Under the pieces are notes generated by a model. That model saw only the letters and a list, made by a program, of their open reading frames with translations, searched no databases and had not been told where the DNA came from. A DNA stretch of 64,000 nt from Granulosicoccus sp965214025 (GTDB taxonomy: Bacteria > Pseudomonadota > Gammaproteobacteria > Granulosicoccales > Granulosicoccaceae): NCBI GenBank assembly GCA_965214025.1, contig CBDCAW010000008.1, positions 20,934 to 84,933 on the forward strand, read 5' to 3'. A program made the position numbers and the translations under genes. Of this stretch, positions 1 to 9,366 are shown in pieces. Numbering within the stretch: position 1 is the first letter of the stretch; every line of letters begins with the position of its first letter.

Positions 1-1561
1 GACCGCCGGAAAGTTTCACGCCCTTGTCGCCGACGAAGGCATCCAGTCCGGCACGCCCATCCTTGTCGCGCAGTTGCTCGATGAAGATACCGGCTTCAGC
101 GAGTTCGACTGCGTGTTCGATCTCGCTATCACTGGCCTCGGGTGCACCGTAGCGAATGTTGTCGCGCACCGATCGGTGGAACAAGGCAACATCCTGGGTC
201 ACGACGCCGATCTGGCGGCGAAGGGATGCCTGGCTCACGTCGCGCACATCCTGGCCATCGATAGTGATCGCACCGCCGTCGACATCGCGCAGCCGTAACA
301 GCAACGAAACGAGAGTAGACTTGCCCGCACCCGACAGGCCGACCACACCGACCCGCTCGCCGGGCGCGAGGTTCAACGACAGATCCTTGATGACCGGCCC
401 ACTGAGCGTCTTGTCCAGGTTGCGCGGATCATGATACGAAAAGGTCACATCGCTGAACTCGATGCGACCCTCGTGCACGACCAACTCGGCGGCCTCCGCC
501 TTGTCGTTTATCTTCGGTGAACTGGTCATGACCGGCATGGCATCACTGATGGTGCCGATCGCACCGGAGATGGACTGCCCCAGGCCGATGAAGGCGAACG
601 CGGAGTTCGACAGCGAACGCGTGATGGTGGCCGCGGCGACGAACTCGCCGACCGTGACGAAACCTGCAAGCATGCCCCACAGGCTCAGTGCGAACACGCT
701 GACCATCAGCGCGGCATTGATCAGTTCCACCACCAGGCTGGAGACGATCTGATAGCGTCGCTCACGATGCTGGGTGGTGATCGTTCTGTCGATCGCGCTT
801 CGAATCGAGCCTGCCTCGGAATCCTCGGCGGCATGCAGCTTCACCATGCTGATGTTGCTGTAGATATCGGTCATCGCACCGGTCGAATAGGAGTTCGCCT
901 GCGCCACTTTCGACGACCGTTGGATATAGGTCGGCACGACCTTCCAGGCCAACAGCGCATTGGCGAGAATCCAGCAGAACACCGGGATGGCCAGCGGCCA
1001 TGCCAGTACCGCCAGCAATGCGAACGAGCCGATCAACTGAATGCTGAAGCGTGGAACCGCTTCGATGGCCAGCATCATCTGCCGCTGCACGGCGCTGGTG
1101 ACCTGCGAGATGCGCGAGGCGACCTGGCCGGAGAACATGTCTTCGAAGAAGGCCACGTCCTGGCTCTCGACGATCTTGTGCGCCTGCCAGCGCATGGCTG
1201 CCGGTAGCAGTGTCTGTACGGACTGGGACAGGAAGGTACGGCTGACGAACGAGATCACAGGGCTGACCACCGCGATCAGCAGGGCGAACAGCAGCAGCAG
1301 TACCAGGTGATCTTCGAGGAATGTAGCGGCTCCCTTCGCCACCACGCCGTCGACCACGAAGGCGACCGCCCAGACCACCGACAGGTTGATGCAGGCGGTG
1401 AGCACGGACAGCAGGCCGACCACGACCAGGATGTGCCGGAACATGCGGGCGAAATGCCAGACCAGGCCCAGCGGGCCGCCCTCCGGTATCGGCCTGATCG
1501 GCAGGTCGAGCGGCTGGATAAGCGTTTCGAACGGCCGAAAGACAGTATCTGCAAGTCGCAT
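1..1561 (-). CDS. ABC exporter, fused membrane and ATPase domains (C-terminus cut by window edge)
   Basis: Half-transporter of the MsbA/lipid-and-drug exporter type. It is read from the complement and has no stop inside the window, so the protein runs past base 1. Seen: an ATG at 1561, an N-terminal transmembrane region of about 300 residues, then a nucleotide-binding domain with a Walker A (GLSGAGKST) encoded near 310-340, a Q-loop (VTQDVALFH) near 210, and the start of the signature motif (KLSGG) at the very edge. Walker B and the H-loop lie outside. Family knowledge: such proteins dimerise and export lipids, drugs or peptides from the inner membrane. The substrate is not identifiable. The next gene diverges, with about 180 bases between. 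Confidence 0.85.
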   Translation of the reverse strand, partial: MRLADTVFRPFETLIQPLDLPIRPIPEGGPLGLVWHFARMFRHILVVVGLLSVLTACINLSVVWAVAFVVDGVVAKGAATFLEDHLVLLLLFALLIAVVSPVISFVSRTFLSQSVQTLLPAAMRWQAHKIVESQDVAFFEDMFSGQVASRISQVTSAVQRQMMLAIEAVPRFSIQLIGSFALLAVLAWPLAIPVFCWILANALLAWKVVPTYIQRSSKVAQANSYSTGAMTDIYSNISMVKLHAAEDSEAGSIRSAIDRTITTQHRERRYQIVSSLVVELINAALMVSVFALSLWGMLAGFVTVGEFVAAATITRSLSNSAFAFIGLGQSISGAIGTISDAMPVMTSSPKINDKAEAAELVVHEGRIEFSDVTFSYHDPRNLDKTLSGPVIKDLSLNLAPGERVGVVGLSGAGKSTLVSLLLRLRDVDGGAITIDGQDVRDVSQASLRRQIGVVTQDVALFHRSVRDNIRYGAPEASDSEIEHAVELAEAGIFIEQLRDKDGRAGLDAFVGDKGVKLSGG

Positions 1562-1698
1562 GTTGCGGGGACTCGATGGTCGTGTCGCGAGACTCTAACC
1601 GATTTAATGCAGTTCGCTCCTTCGACATGACGTAGATCTCGCACGAAAACCGACAAGTCCTTGCGCAGCGAGCCGTGCGCCCACATCTCCTCCCGGAT

Positions 1699-1712
1699 CT
1701 GTGAAGTCACAG
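1699..1712. promoter_or_regulatory. perfect 14-bp palindrome upstream of the amino-acid ABC operon
   Basis: CTGTGA-AG-TCACAG lies about 30 bases before the start codon of the binding-protein gene, between the divergent exporter and the ABC operon. It could be an operator, possibly for the LysR protein encoded at the end of the operon. The binding protein is unknown. Confidence 0.35.
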
Positions 1713-1743
1713 CCTCACCCACAGCCCACGGAGGAGCTCTCCC

Positions 1744-2505
1744 ATGCTGAAATCTGTCGTCCTCGTCGCCGCCCTGGCGTCAGCCCTGTCTGCAGGTGCC
1801 TCTGCGCAAAGCACAGAGACGTTGCGCGTCGGAATGTCCGGCGGTTACTTTCCTTTCACCTTCGTCCGCCAGGACAAGCTTCAGGGCTTCGAGGTCGATG
1901 TCATGAATGCCGTCGGCAAGGAGACCGGTCTCGACATCGATTTTGAAACGATGAGCTTCTCCGGCCTCGTGGGTGCACTGGAATCCGGCCGGATCGACAC
2001 GATCGCGAACCAGATCACCATCACACCGGAGCGCGAGGCGAAATTCGCCTTCACGCAGCCCTACGTCTTCGATGGTGCGCAGGTGGTTGTGAAGAAGGGG
2101 CAGGAGGGCGCGATCAAGGGCCCGGAAGATCTGAAGGGCCGAACGGTGGCCGTCAATCTCGGTTCGAACTTCGAGCAGTTGCTGGAGGAGCTGCCCTATG
2201 CCGACGAAATCAAGATCAAGACCTATGAGAACAATATCGCGCAGGACGTGGCGCTGGGCCGGGTCGACGCCTTCGTAATGGATCGCGTCTCCTCGGTACA
2301 ACTGATCGCGAAAAGTCCGTTGCCACTGGCACTGGCCGGTAAGCCTTTCAACAGTATTCGCAACGCACTGCCGTTTCGAGACGACGAAGCAGGCCGCGCG
2401 TTACGCGACAAGGTCGATGACGCGATGAGCACGCTGCACGAGAACGGAACATTGGCGAAGATATCCGACGAATGGTTCGACAGTGACATCACGGTTGCGG
2501 AGTAG
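1744..2505 (+). CDS. periplasmic amino-acid-binding protein of an ABC transporter
   Basis: Family 3 solute-binding protein (polar amino acid or cystine type), 253 residues, the usual size. A Sec signal peptide covers roughly residues 1-21 with an ASA cleavage site. The mature start (ETLRVGMSGGYFPF) and the block GFEVDVMNAVGKETG match the ligand-binding lobe of this family. A strong GGAGGAG ribosome site ends about 8 bases before the ATG. It is first in a tight operon with a permease (3 bases downstream), an ATPase and a LysR regulator, so it should capture the ligand and deliver it to the membrane complex. The exact amino acid cannot be read from the sequence; cystine, arginine and glutamine are all possible. 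Confidence 0.85.
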   Translation: MLKSVVLVAALASALSAGASAQSTETLRVGMSGGYFPFTFVRQDKLQGFEVDVMNAVGKETGLDIDFETMSFSGLVGALESGRIDTIANQITITPEREAKFAFTQPYVFDGAQVVVKKGQEGAIKGPEDLKGRTVAVNLGSNFEQLLEELPYADEIKIKTYENNIAQDVALGRVDAFVMDRVSSVQLIAKSPLPLALAGKPFNSIRNALPFRDDEAGRALRDKVDDAMSTLHENGTLAKISDEWFDSDITVAE

Positions 2506-2508
2506 CCG

Positions 2509-3186
2509 TTGATGCAAGGCCTGGACCTTGAGTACATGCTCGGCCTCGTGCCGGTGCTGTTGGGTTACGTTCCCCTGACGCTCGGCATGGCAGTTGCCAG
2601 CATGGTGCTGGCGCTGATTCTCGGCTCGCTCCTGGCAGTCGAGCGAGTGATTCGCGTGCCGGTCCTCGATCTGCTGGTCATGCTGTTCATCAGCTTCTTT
2701 CGCGGCACACCGCTTCTGGTTCAGCTCTTCCTGTTCTACTACGGGTTGCCTCAGGTGCTGTCGTTCCTCACGCAGATCAACGGCGTGACAGCGGCGATCA
2801 TGGGGCTGACATTGCACTTCTCCGCCTACATGGCCGAAAGCATTCGTGCCTCGATCGTCGGCGTCGATCGTAGCCAGTGGGAAGCCGCTCAGTCGATCGG
2901 CATGACGCAGGCGCAGATGATGCAGCGGATCATCCTGCCGCAGGCAGCCAGGGTCGCCGCACCGACGCTGGTCAACTATTTCATCGACATCATCAAGAGC
3001 ACATCCCTTGCGTTCACGCTCGGCGTGACCGAGATGATGGGCGCCGCGCAGAAGGAGGCTGCCGGCAGCTTTCTGTACTTCGAGGCCTTTCTGGTGGTTG
3101 CCATCATCTACTGGTTCATCGTGGAAGCTCTCTCACAAGTGCAGAAGCTGCTCGAAAAGCGGCTCAACCGAGCGTTCGCACGATGA
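2509..3186 (+). CDS. amino-acid ABC transporter permease
   Basis: Inner-membrane permease of the HisM/GlnP family, 225 residues. Seen: hydrophobic segments near residues 20-45, 55-80 and 85-105, and the EAA-type cytoplasmic loop (EAAQSIGMTQAQMMQRIILPQA) near residues 124-145 that docks with the ATPase. The N-terminal motif FFRGTPLLVQLFLFYYGLP is typical of polar amino acid permeases. Only one permease gene is present, so it probably forms a homodimer. Its stop overlaps the ATPase start by four bases (ATGA), implying translational coupling. Confidence 0.87.
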   Translation: MMQGLDLEYMLGLVPVLLGYVPLTLGMAVASMVLALILGSLLAVERVIRVPVLDLLVMLFISFFRGTPLLVQLFLFYYGLPQVLSFLTQINGVTAAIMGLTLHFSAYMAESIRASIVGVDRSQWEAAQSIGMTQAQMMQRIILPQAARVAAPTLVNYFIDIIKSTSLAFTLGVTEMMGAAQKEAAGSFLYFEAFLVVAIIYWFIVEALSQVQKLLEKRLNRAFAR

Positions 3187-3914
3187 TATCGATTCAAGGT
3201 CTCGACAAGCGGTTCGGGAACACGGTCGTTCTTCAGGGTATCGATCTCGAAATCGCCGATGGCGAACGGATCGTGGTGATCGGCCCATCGGGCACCGGCA
3301 AATCGACGTTGCTACGCTGCCTGAACTTTCTCGACCGCCCGGAAGCAGGACGCATCCGCATCGGTGATCTCGATGTGGATGTGGCGAAGGCCGGTAAGGC
3401 CGACATTCTCGCCTTGCGGCGCCGAACCGCCTTCGTGTTCCAGAACTATGCGCTGTTCGCCAACCGGACAGCTCGGCAGAACATTACCGAGGCGTTGACA
3501 GTCGTGCAGAAAAGGTCACGGACCGATGCCGAGGCTCGCGCCGACGACATTCTTCGCGATACCGGCCTGTCCGACAAGGCCGACGCCTATCCAGCCGCAC
3601 TCTCGGGCGGCCAACAGCAGCGAGTCGGCATCGGACGCGCCATGGCTCTCGACGCCGAGCTCATGCTGTTCGATGAGCCGACCTCGGCTCTCGACCCCGA
3701 ATGGGTCGGCGAGGTTCTGGATCTCATGCGTCGCGTTGCCGAACGTCGGCAGACCATGCTGATCGTCACCCACGAAATGCAATTCGCTCGCGAAATCGCC
3801 GATCGGATCATCTTCATGGAGGGCGGGCGCATTGTCGAACAGGGACCACCGCAACAACTCTTCGATGCCCCTCAGGATCCACGAACCCGGGAATTTCTCA
3901 AAAGGGTCGGTTAG
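3183..3914 (+). CDS. amino-acid ABC transporter ATP-binding protein
   Basis: Cytoplasmic ATPase of the GlnQ/HisP type, 243 residues from the ATG at 3183. Seen: Walker A GPSGTGKST near residue 35, Q-loop VFQNYALF, signature LSGGQQQRVGIGRA, Walker B LMLFDEPTSALDP, and the switch histidine in VTHEMQFA. An open frame extends upstream to 2877, but that part is only the other frame of the permease gene; the 3183 start overlaps the permease stop in the usual ATGA arrangement. It powers uptake by the neighbouring permease and binding protein. Confidence 0.9.
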   Translation: MISIQGLDKRFGNTVVLQGIDLEIADGERIVVIGPSGTGKSTLLRCLNFLDRPEAGRIRIGDLDVDVAKAGKADILALRRRTAFVFQNYALFANRTARQNITEALTVVQKRSRTDAEARADDILRDTGLSDKADAYPAALSGGQQQRVGIGRAMALDAELMLFDEPTSALDPEWVGEVLDLMRRVAERRQTMLIVTHEMQFAREIADRIIFMEGGRIVEQGPPQQLFDAPQDPRTREFLKRVG

Positions 3915-4889
3915 ATGGCGGACCCTGCGAAACAGCTACACTCTCCCCGTGCGCTCGAGATATTCTCACTCGTCGCTCAGACCGGCAGTTTGCAGGAAAC
4001 GGCCCGGGCTCTGGGCCTGAGCGCCTCGGCGGCTTCCCAGCAACTGAGGAGGCTCGAGGAGACCCTCGGCCATGCACTGATCGATCACGATCACCGACCA
4101 TTGAGCCTGACGCGCGCCGGGCACACGTATCTGGTGCATGCGCGCGAGGCACTCCGGCAGCTTCGCCAGGGCGAGATCGCGCTGGCACTGATCGACCTTA
4201 CGCGGCTACGTTCTCTGCGGCTCGGTGTCATCGACGACTTCGACAGCGATGTAACGCCACGACTTGCAGTATCGCTGGCCAGCGTACTGACTCAGTGCGA
4301 GTTCTCACTGAAGACAGCACCAAGCCATCAGATTCTCGAGGCGCTGGCTGCGGGCAGGCTGGATTTCGGTATTGCCACGCGCCCGTCCGAGCTCGCTGCC
4401 GGCTTGCAGGAGACCACGTTGCTACGCGATCCATTCGTACTGGCCGTGCCACATGGTCTGTTGTCAGAACCGCCCGCCACGTTGTCGGCGATGAGCTTCC
4501 TGCCGTTTCTGCGCTACGACGAAGCTCAGCTCATCGGTCGCCAGATTGCCGCGGAACTCGCCTGGCGGCGGCTGGACTTGCCAGGCAGAATGACGCTGGA
4601 CAGCAACCAGGTGCTGTTCGGTCTGATTGCCGCCGGTGAGGGTTGGGCCATCACCACCCCGCTAGGGTTTCAACGCGCACAGCGTTTTCGCACGCAGGTT
4701 GACCTGCACCCGCTGCCGTTCGTCGGCTTCTCGCGCCTCATATCACTGTTTCGGCTCGATGAGTGGCCGGACGAAGTGCCGGATATCATCGCCGGCACCT
4801 TGCGCGAGACACTGCGCGAACAGCTTGTCGGGCCAGTCGTTGCCCGCCTGCCCTGGCTCGCGGATCATCTGTCGATCTTGCCAGAGTGA
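3915..4889 (+). CDS. LysR-family transcriptional regulator
   Basis: 324 residues. An N-terminal winged helix-turn-helix spans residues 10-65 (FSLVAQTGSLQETARALGLSASAASQQLRRLEETLG), followed by a type 2 periplasmic-binding-like effector domain. The ATG directly follows the stop of the ATPase gene, so it is co-transcribed with the amino-acid ABC operon. That is unusual for LysR proteins, which are more often divergent, and suggests it reports on the imported amino acid. The target promoter is probably the one before 1744, but this is inference. Confidence 0.85.
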   Translation: MADPAKQLHSPRALEIFSLVAQTGSLQETARALGLSASAASQQLRRLEETLGHALIDHDHRPLSLTRAGHTYLVHAREALRQLRQGEIALALIDLTRLRSLRLGVIDDFDSDVTPRLAVSLASVLTQCEFSLKTAPSHQILEALAAGRLDFGIATRPSELAAGLQETTLLRDPFVLAVPHGLLSEPPATLSAMSFLPFLRYDEAQLIGRQIAAELAWRRLDLPGRMTLDSNQVLFGLIAAGEGWAITTPLGFQRAQRFRTQVDLHPLPFVGFSRLISLFRLDEWPDEVPDIIAGTLRETLREQLVGPVVARLPWLADHLSILPE

Positions 4890-4949
4890 ACCGCGAGCCA
4901 GGCCGCGACTTTGGGCTGATCGATGACAGACCCTAGAGCAAACAGACCC

Positions 4950-6488
4950 CTAGAGCAAAATGTTGAACTCACCCCGAATACGCGCTTCAGCCTCACCCGT
5001 CAGGTAGGTCGGGTGATGGGTGTCGAGGGTCGTCCGGGCAATGTCGCGCGCACGCTCCTGCGCGGTCGGGCGGCCTTTCTCCGTCCAAGTCACCGGTGCA
5101 TCCCGGTCGGCGACTCGCGGATAGAAATAGTCGCGTTGCATGGCAGCGACGGTATGTGCCTCACCGAGAAAGTGCCCTTCGCCCAGTACGGCATCACGAA
5201 TGGCTTCGAAACCGAGCGTGTCTTCATCGACCTCGATGCCACGCAAGGTACGGTAGATCAGCGAGTGCATTTCATCGTCGAGCACGAACCCCTCGAAGGA
5301 GACGCCCAGTAGTGAGGCTGTCATGCCAGAGGATTCGTAGACGAGGTTGCCGCCGGCGAGACCGGCGGCCAGTGCGCTCAACCCCTTCTCCATGCCGTAC
5401 TGAGCATCGATGGCCTTCGCGTCGGTCATCGATGCCGCGATGCCTGAGGGCAAACCGAGCCAGTTGGATAGCTGCGCCGAGGCGGCGTTCATGACGGCTA
5501 TCTCCCCCCCACCTCCCACGAAGGAGCCGGTTCGCAAGTCGATTACCAATGGCCAGTTGGAGAACACCATCGGATAACCAGGCTCGAAGACGTTCACCAT
5601 CATGAGGCTGGCGAGTGTCTCGGCAAATGACTGCGCCAAAAAACCCGCAAGCGTGGCTGGTGCTGTGGCACCGGCCTGTGCGGCCGTGATGCAGGAGATG
5701 GGCAGCCCGTAGCGCATGCATTCGAGCGTTACCGCCACGGCATCCTCGCCGAAGCGCATGGGCGAGATCACCGGGCTGATGTGCGCCTTCAGAAATGGCC
5801 GTTCACGGAACAGCTCATTCGTGGACGTGCCCTCGCCACCGAGCGCGACGTCCACCATGCGCATGATCGGCGCCACGTGTTCGGCCACCGTGAACGAGGT
5901 GGCCACCGGCTTGGTCGTACCCTTCAGCAGCGCGAAGACAGTGTTGATATCGAGATCGAGAATATCCGGGCAATCGGTGGCCACACAGCAACGGGTAAAC
6001 CAGCTGACATTGCTCAGCGTGTCCTGCAGACGAGTGAAGTCGTAGAGGTCGCGCAGCGTCGAGGGACGATAGTGCCCGCTGTCGAGATCCAGAGTTTGTA
6101 CCGCCGCCCCACCCGTGCCGAAATACACGCGCCTGCCGCCAACTTCGATCGTTCGGTCCGCCTCACGACCGTGGAAGAAGAAGGACTTGGCAGCATTCCG
6201 GATGTTGTGTTCGACCATTTCCCTCGGAAACACAAGCCGATCCCCGGCCCGGCTGGCGCCCTGCGCAATGAAGCGCCGTTCGAGCACCTCGGGCACCTCG
6301 CCCATGCCCAGCTCCCCGAGTAGTCGCAGTGCACACGCGTAGATGGCCTGCAGGTCACCCTCACCCAGCGGACGATAGGCACCACCCGGTTGCCCGGGTG
6401 GACAGGGATCGATCGTGGGGGGCGCTGCGCGGGCAGCGAGCTTGGCAGCCCGCCCACCCCCACGGCGTGATCGCGGCTTCTGTGACAT
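4950..6488 (-). CDS. MttB-family methyltransferase (trimethylamine/betaine methyltransferase superfamily, no pyrrolysine)
   Basis: 512 residues, within the usual range of the MttB superfamily (about 480-520). The open frame is unbroken, so no amber codon is read through; it belongs with the non-pyrrolysine members, some of which demethylate glycine betaine, proline betaine or carnitine and pass the methyl group to a corrinoid protein. Seen: the glycine-rich block FVGGGGEIAVMNAASAQL and the C-terminal block with EGHFLGEAHT and DYFYPR typical of the family. The N-terminus is basic (KPRSRRGGGRAAK). No corrinoid protein or MtgA-like partner is in the window. It diverges from a dimethylglycine-dehydrogenase-like gene, which supports quaternary-amine metabolism. 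The substrate is unproven. Confidence 0.8.
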   Translation of the reverse strand: MSQKPRSRRGGGRAAKLAARAAPPTIDPCPPGQPGGAYRPLGEGDLQAIYACALRLLGELGMGEVPEVLERRFIAQGASRAGDRLVFPREMVEHNIRNAAKSFFFHGREADRTIEVGGRRVYFGTGGAAVQTLDLDSGHYRPSTLRDLYDFTRLQDTLSNVSWFTRCCVATDCPDILDLDINTVFALLKGTTKPVATSFTVAEHVAPIMRMVDVALGGEGTSTNELFRERPFLKAHISPVISPMRFGEDAVAVTLECMRYGLPISCITAAQAGATAPATLAGFLAQSFAETLASLMMVNVFEPGYPMVFSNWPLVIDLRTGSFVGGGGEIAVMNAASAQLSNWLGLPSGIAASMTDAKAIDAQYGMEKGLSALAAGLAGGNLVYESSGMTASLLGVSFEGFVLDDEMHSLIYRTLRGIEVDEDTLGFEAIRDAVLGEGHFLGEAHTVAAMQRDYFYPRVADRDAPVTWTEKGRPTAQERARDIARTTLDTHHPTYLTGEAEARIRGEFNILL

Positions 6489-6833
6489 CTGGTGCGCGTG
6501 CTCTGTAGTTCGTGTGCCTTGCGGTTTTACTGCATGCTAAGCGCAGCTCATCCGGGGGTACAAGCACGACACGTAGGTTCAATGCTCGTATTCGGAAATC
6601 GTGTGACGCGAATGTGGATTGTCGAAATCGGCTGTCCGCCGATTGACCGTTGGCGAGCCATGAGCAAGAGTGAGTCCAGTGGTTCTTCCTCACGATAATG
6701 ACGGGTTCAGCGTGGTTATCGTGGGAAGGACCATAGAGAGTGTGCGCGGGAATATCCAGCGGGAAGTGTTCGCGCAAGTCATTCGCGGCAGAGGTGCGCA
6801 CACCGAGTGAGCGGGGAATTCGTGGGGAGAATG
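6489..6833. promoter_or_regulatory. divergent promoter region between the methyltransferase and flavoprotein genes
   Basis: This 345-base gap holds no credible gene. It contains an inverted repeat with 8-base arms, CACGATAA at 6691-6698 and TTATCGTG at 6716-6723, separated by 17 bases. The position between two divergent and functionally related genes makes it a candidate operator controlling both. No regulator gene is adjacent. Confidence 0.45.
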
Positions 6834-9254
6834 ATGAAGAGTCAGACGCGTGTCGTGGTGATCGGTGGCGGAATCGCCGGGTGCTCGACGCTCTATCACC
6901 TGACGCGGGAGGGTTGGGCCGACGTGGTGCTGATCGAGCGTGATGAACTCACCTCGGGCACGACATGGCATTCGGCGGCGCAGGTCACCAACTTCGGCAT
7001 GAACCAGACGATGATCGGCCTGAAGAGCCATTCCATCGCACTGTACCGCGAACTCGCGGCAGACCCGGAACACCCGATCAACTATCACCACGGTGACGGT
7101 GGCATACGGCTCGCCAACGACGAGCGTCAGATGGACGCATACCGACACTTCGCCAGTGTCGCGAAGGGTATGGGGGTGGAGCTGGAAGTGATCGATGCCG
7201 CCGAGTGCGCGCGTCGTCACCCACTGATCTCCACCACCGATCTGCTCGGTGGTCTTTGGGACCCGATGGACGGCGATATCGATCCGGCGCAACTGTGCCA
7301 GGCCCTGGCGCGTCGCGCACGAGCTGCTGGTGCCGAGATCTATCGTCATACGCCGGTGACCGCACTGACGCAGCAGCCGGACGCTAGCTGGATCGTTCAC
7401 ACCGACCAGGGCGATATCACCTGCGAGATCGTCGTGAACGCCGGTGGCTATCGGGTCAATGAGGTCGGGGCGATGATGGGAGTGCAGCATCCGGTGACGT
7501 CGATGGAGCATCAGTACTTCCTGACCGATCCGATCGAGTCGTTGCAGCAGCGCGACACGCGCGTGCCACTGTTGCGCTGCCCGATCTCGGACTTCTACTC
7601 CCGCCAGGAAAAGGACGGCCTGCTGATCGGATTCTACGAGCAGGACTGTCGCACCTGGGGCATGGATGGCATCGATCCGAACTTCGTCAACGCCCTGTGC
7701 CCGGATGACCTCGACCGTGTCAGCGATGTGCTCGAAGGCGTGTTCGAACGCATGCCGTTACTGATGGATGTGGGCATCCGGTCGATCGTCAACGGCCCGA
7801 TTACCTACACGATAGACGGCGCACCACTGGTCGGCCCCATCCCCGGAAAGCGCAACGCCTTCTGCATCATCGGCCTGCGTGCCGGGCTTGGCGAAGGCGG
7901 TGGTCATGGTTGGCTGCTGGCGCAGCAGATCGTCCACGGTGAGGCGACGCTGGACACGTGGGCGGTCGATCCGCGGCGTTTCGCCGGGCATGCCAATGTC
8001 GAACTCTGCGCACTGAAGGCCATCGAAGACTACCAGAACGAGTTCAGGTTCCACTACCCACACGAACATCGTCCTGCCGGTCGTCCGATGAAGACCACAG
8101 CGCTGACTCCACTGCTCGAGAGTGCCGGCGCGGAGTTCGGGGTGGTCAACGGTTGGGAACGCGTCGCTTACATCAAGCCAGACCCCGACTTCCGCGAAAC
8201 TCACACTTTTCGCTTCAACGAAACCTTCGATGTCGTCGCCGCCGAGGTGAAGGTCGTGCAGAGCGCAGTCGGCATCAGTGAGATCAATGGCTTCAACCGC
8301 TTCGAGATCACCGGCCGGGGCGCCCACGACTGGCTCGATACTCTGATCTGCGGGTCGGTCCCCCGCCGTCAGGGATCGATGGGGCTGGGCTATCTGCTGA
8401 ACCACCACGGCAACGTCAAGGCCGAGGCCACACTCGCCAACCTGGATGAAGACACACTCTGGTATGGCTCGGCAGCGACGGCCGAACTGCACGACATGGA
8501 CTGGCTGCAGTCGCATGCACCGACCGATGGCTCTATTCGTATCCGATCGCTGACCAACGAGTGGACCATCATTCTGCTGGCCGGCCCCAGATCACGCGAG
8601 GTGTTGTCCGCCGTATCGCGTGACGACTGGAGTGCAAGCGGATTCCCCTGGCTGCAGGTGCGGAGTGCGTTCATCGGCATCGCACCGGCGGTGGTCATGG
8701 CGGTCAGTTTTTCAGGGGAGCTGGCCTACGAGGTTCACGTGCCGAACAACCAGTTGCAGGCCGCCTGGCACGCACTGCAAGCCGCGGGCAAACCCCTCGG
8801 AATGCGCTTGTTCGGCGCTCACGCCATCGATTCGATGCGGCTGGAGAAAGGCTATCGCCACTGGAAGGCCGATCTGGTCACCGAATACAACCCCTTCGAA
8901 TCATCCCTCGAGCGCTTCGTTCGTCTGGACAAGGGCGAGTTCATCGGTCGGCAGGCGTTGCAGGCAATGCACAAGCGTGGCCCTCGGCGGCGGTTCGTGT
9001 CGCTGGCGATTGACTGTACCCATGCACCTTCGCACGGTGGCGCCAGCATCCGGGTCGACGGCCGCGTCGTCGGTACGGTGACATCGGCCGGCTGGGGATA
9101 CCGCACCGGGCTGAATCTCTGCATGGGTTTCGTGGAACCTAAGCTGGCGAACCCGGGTAACCACTTGAGCGTGGATGTACTGGGCAGGGCTGAAAGCGCC
9201 GAAGTCGTCGAGTCTTGCCTGTACGATCCGGACAACCTTCGCGTACGGAGCTGA
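6834..9254 (+). CDS. dimethylglycine/sarcosine dehydrogenase-like flavoprotein (DAO + GcvT domains)
   Basis: About 806 residues. Domains in order: an N-terminal FAD-binding DAO domain with the dinucleotide motif GGGIAG at residues 11-16 and ERDELTSGTTWHSAAQVTN (flavin-linkage region) near residues 35-55; a middle FAO-type segment; and a C-terminal aminomethyltransferase-like GcvT domain from about residue 430 (for example GPRSREVL and SFSGELAYEVHVP). The family oxidatively demethylates dimethylglycine or sarcosine and passes the one-carbon unit to tetrahydrofolate. In-frame starts are GTG 6807, ATG 6831 and ATG 6834; GGGGAG just upstream favours an ATG. Pairing with the divergent MttB-family gene suggests stepwise N-demethylation of a betaine. 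Confidence 0.85.
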   Translation: MKSQTRVVVIGGGIAGCSTLYHLTREGWADVVLIERDELTSGTTWHSAAQVTNFGMNQTMIGLKSHSIALYRELAADPEHPINYHHGDGGIRLANDERQMDAYRHFASVAKGMGVELEVIDAAECARRHPLISTTDLLGGLWDPMDGDIDPAQLCQALARRARAAGAEIYRHTPVTALTQQPDASWIVHTDQGDITCEIVVNAGGYRVNEVGAMMGVQHPVTSMEHQYFLTDPIESLQQRDTRVPLLRCPISDFYSRQEKDGLLIGFYEQDCRTWGMDGIDPNFVNALCPDDLDRVSDVLEGVFERMPLLMDVGIRSIVNGPITYTIDGAPLVGPIPGKRNAFCIIGLRAGLGEGGGHGWLLAQQIVHGEATLDTWAVDPRRFAGHANVELCALKAIEDYQNEFRFHYPHEHRPAGRPMKTTALTPLLESAGAEFGVVNGWERVAYIKPDPDFRETHTFRFNETFDVVAAEVKVVQSAVGISEINGFNRFEITGRGAHDWLDTLICGSVPRRQGSMGLGYLLNHHGNVKAEATLANLDEDTLWYGSAATAELHDMDWLQSHAPTDGSIRIRSLTNEWTIILLAGPRSREVLSAVSRDDWSASGFPWLQVRSAFIGIAPAVVMAVSFSGELAYEVHVPNNQLQAAWHALQAAGKPLGMRLFGAHAIDSMRLEKGYRHWKADLVTEYNPFESSLERFVRLDKGEFIGRQALQAMHKRGPRRRFVSLAIDCTHAPSHGGASIRVDGRVVGTVTSAGWGYRTGLNLCMGFVEPKLANPGNHLSVDVLGRAESAEVVESCLYDPDNLRVRS

Positions 9255-9366
9255 GCGCGGCTGAGCACGATGGAATCAACAACACCATGGAATCAGCCTC
9301 GTAGCAATCGTTGCAGAACTGGCTATCGTGTGTTTCGATCTTCGGCTTTCCTCGGAGATTCGGCAC

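Noticed and set aside
762..1628. Minus-strand open frame of 288 residues
   Set aside because: It is rich in Arg, Pro and Gly and lies in another frame of the ABC exporter, whose own frame encodes conserved motifs and continues past the window edge.
4950..6488. Pyrrolysine-containing MttB
   Set aside because: The frame has no internal amber codon and no pyl genes are seen, so it is a non-pyrrolysine member.
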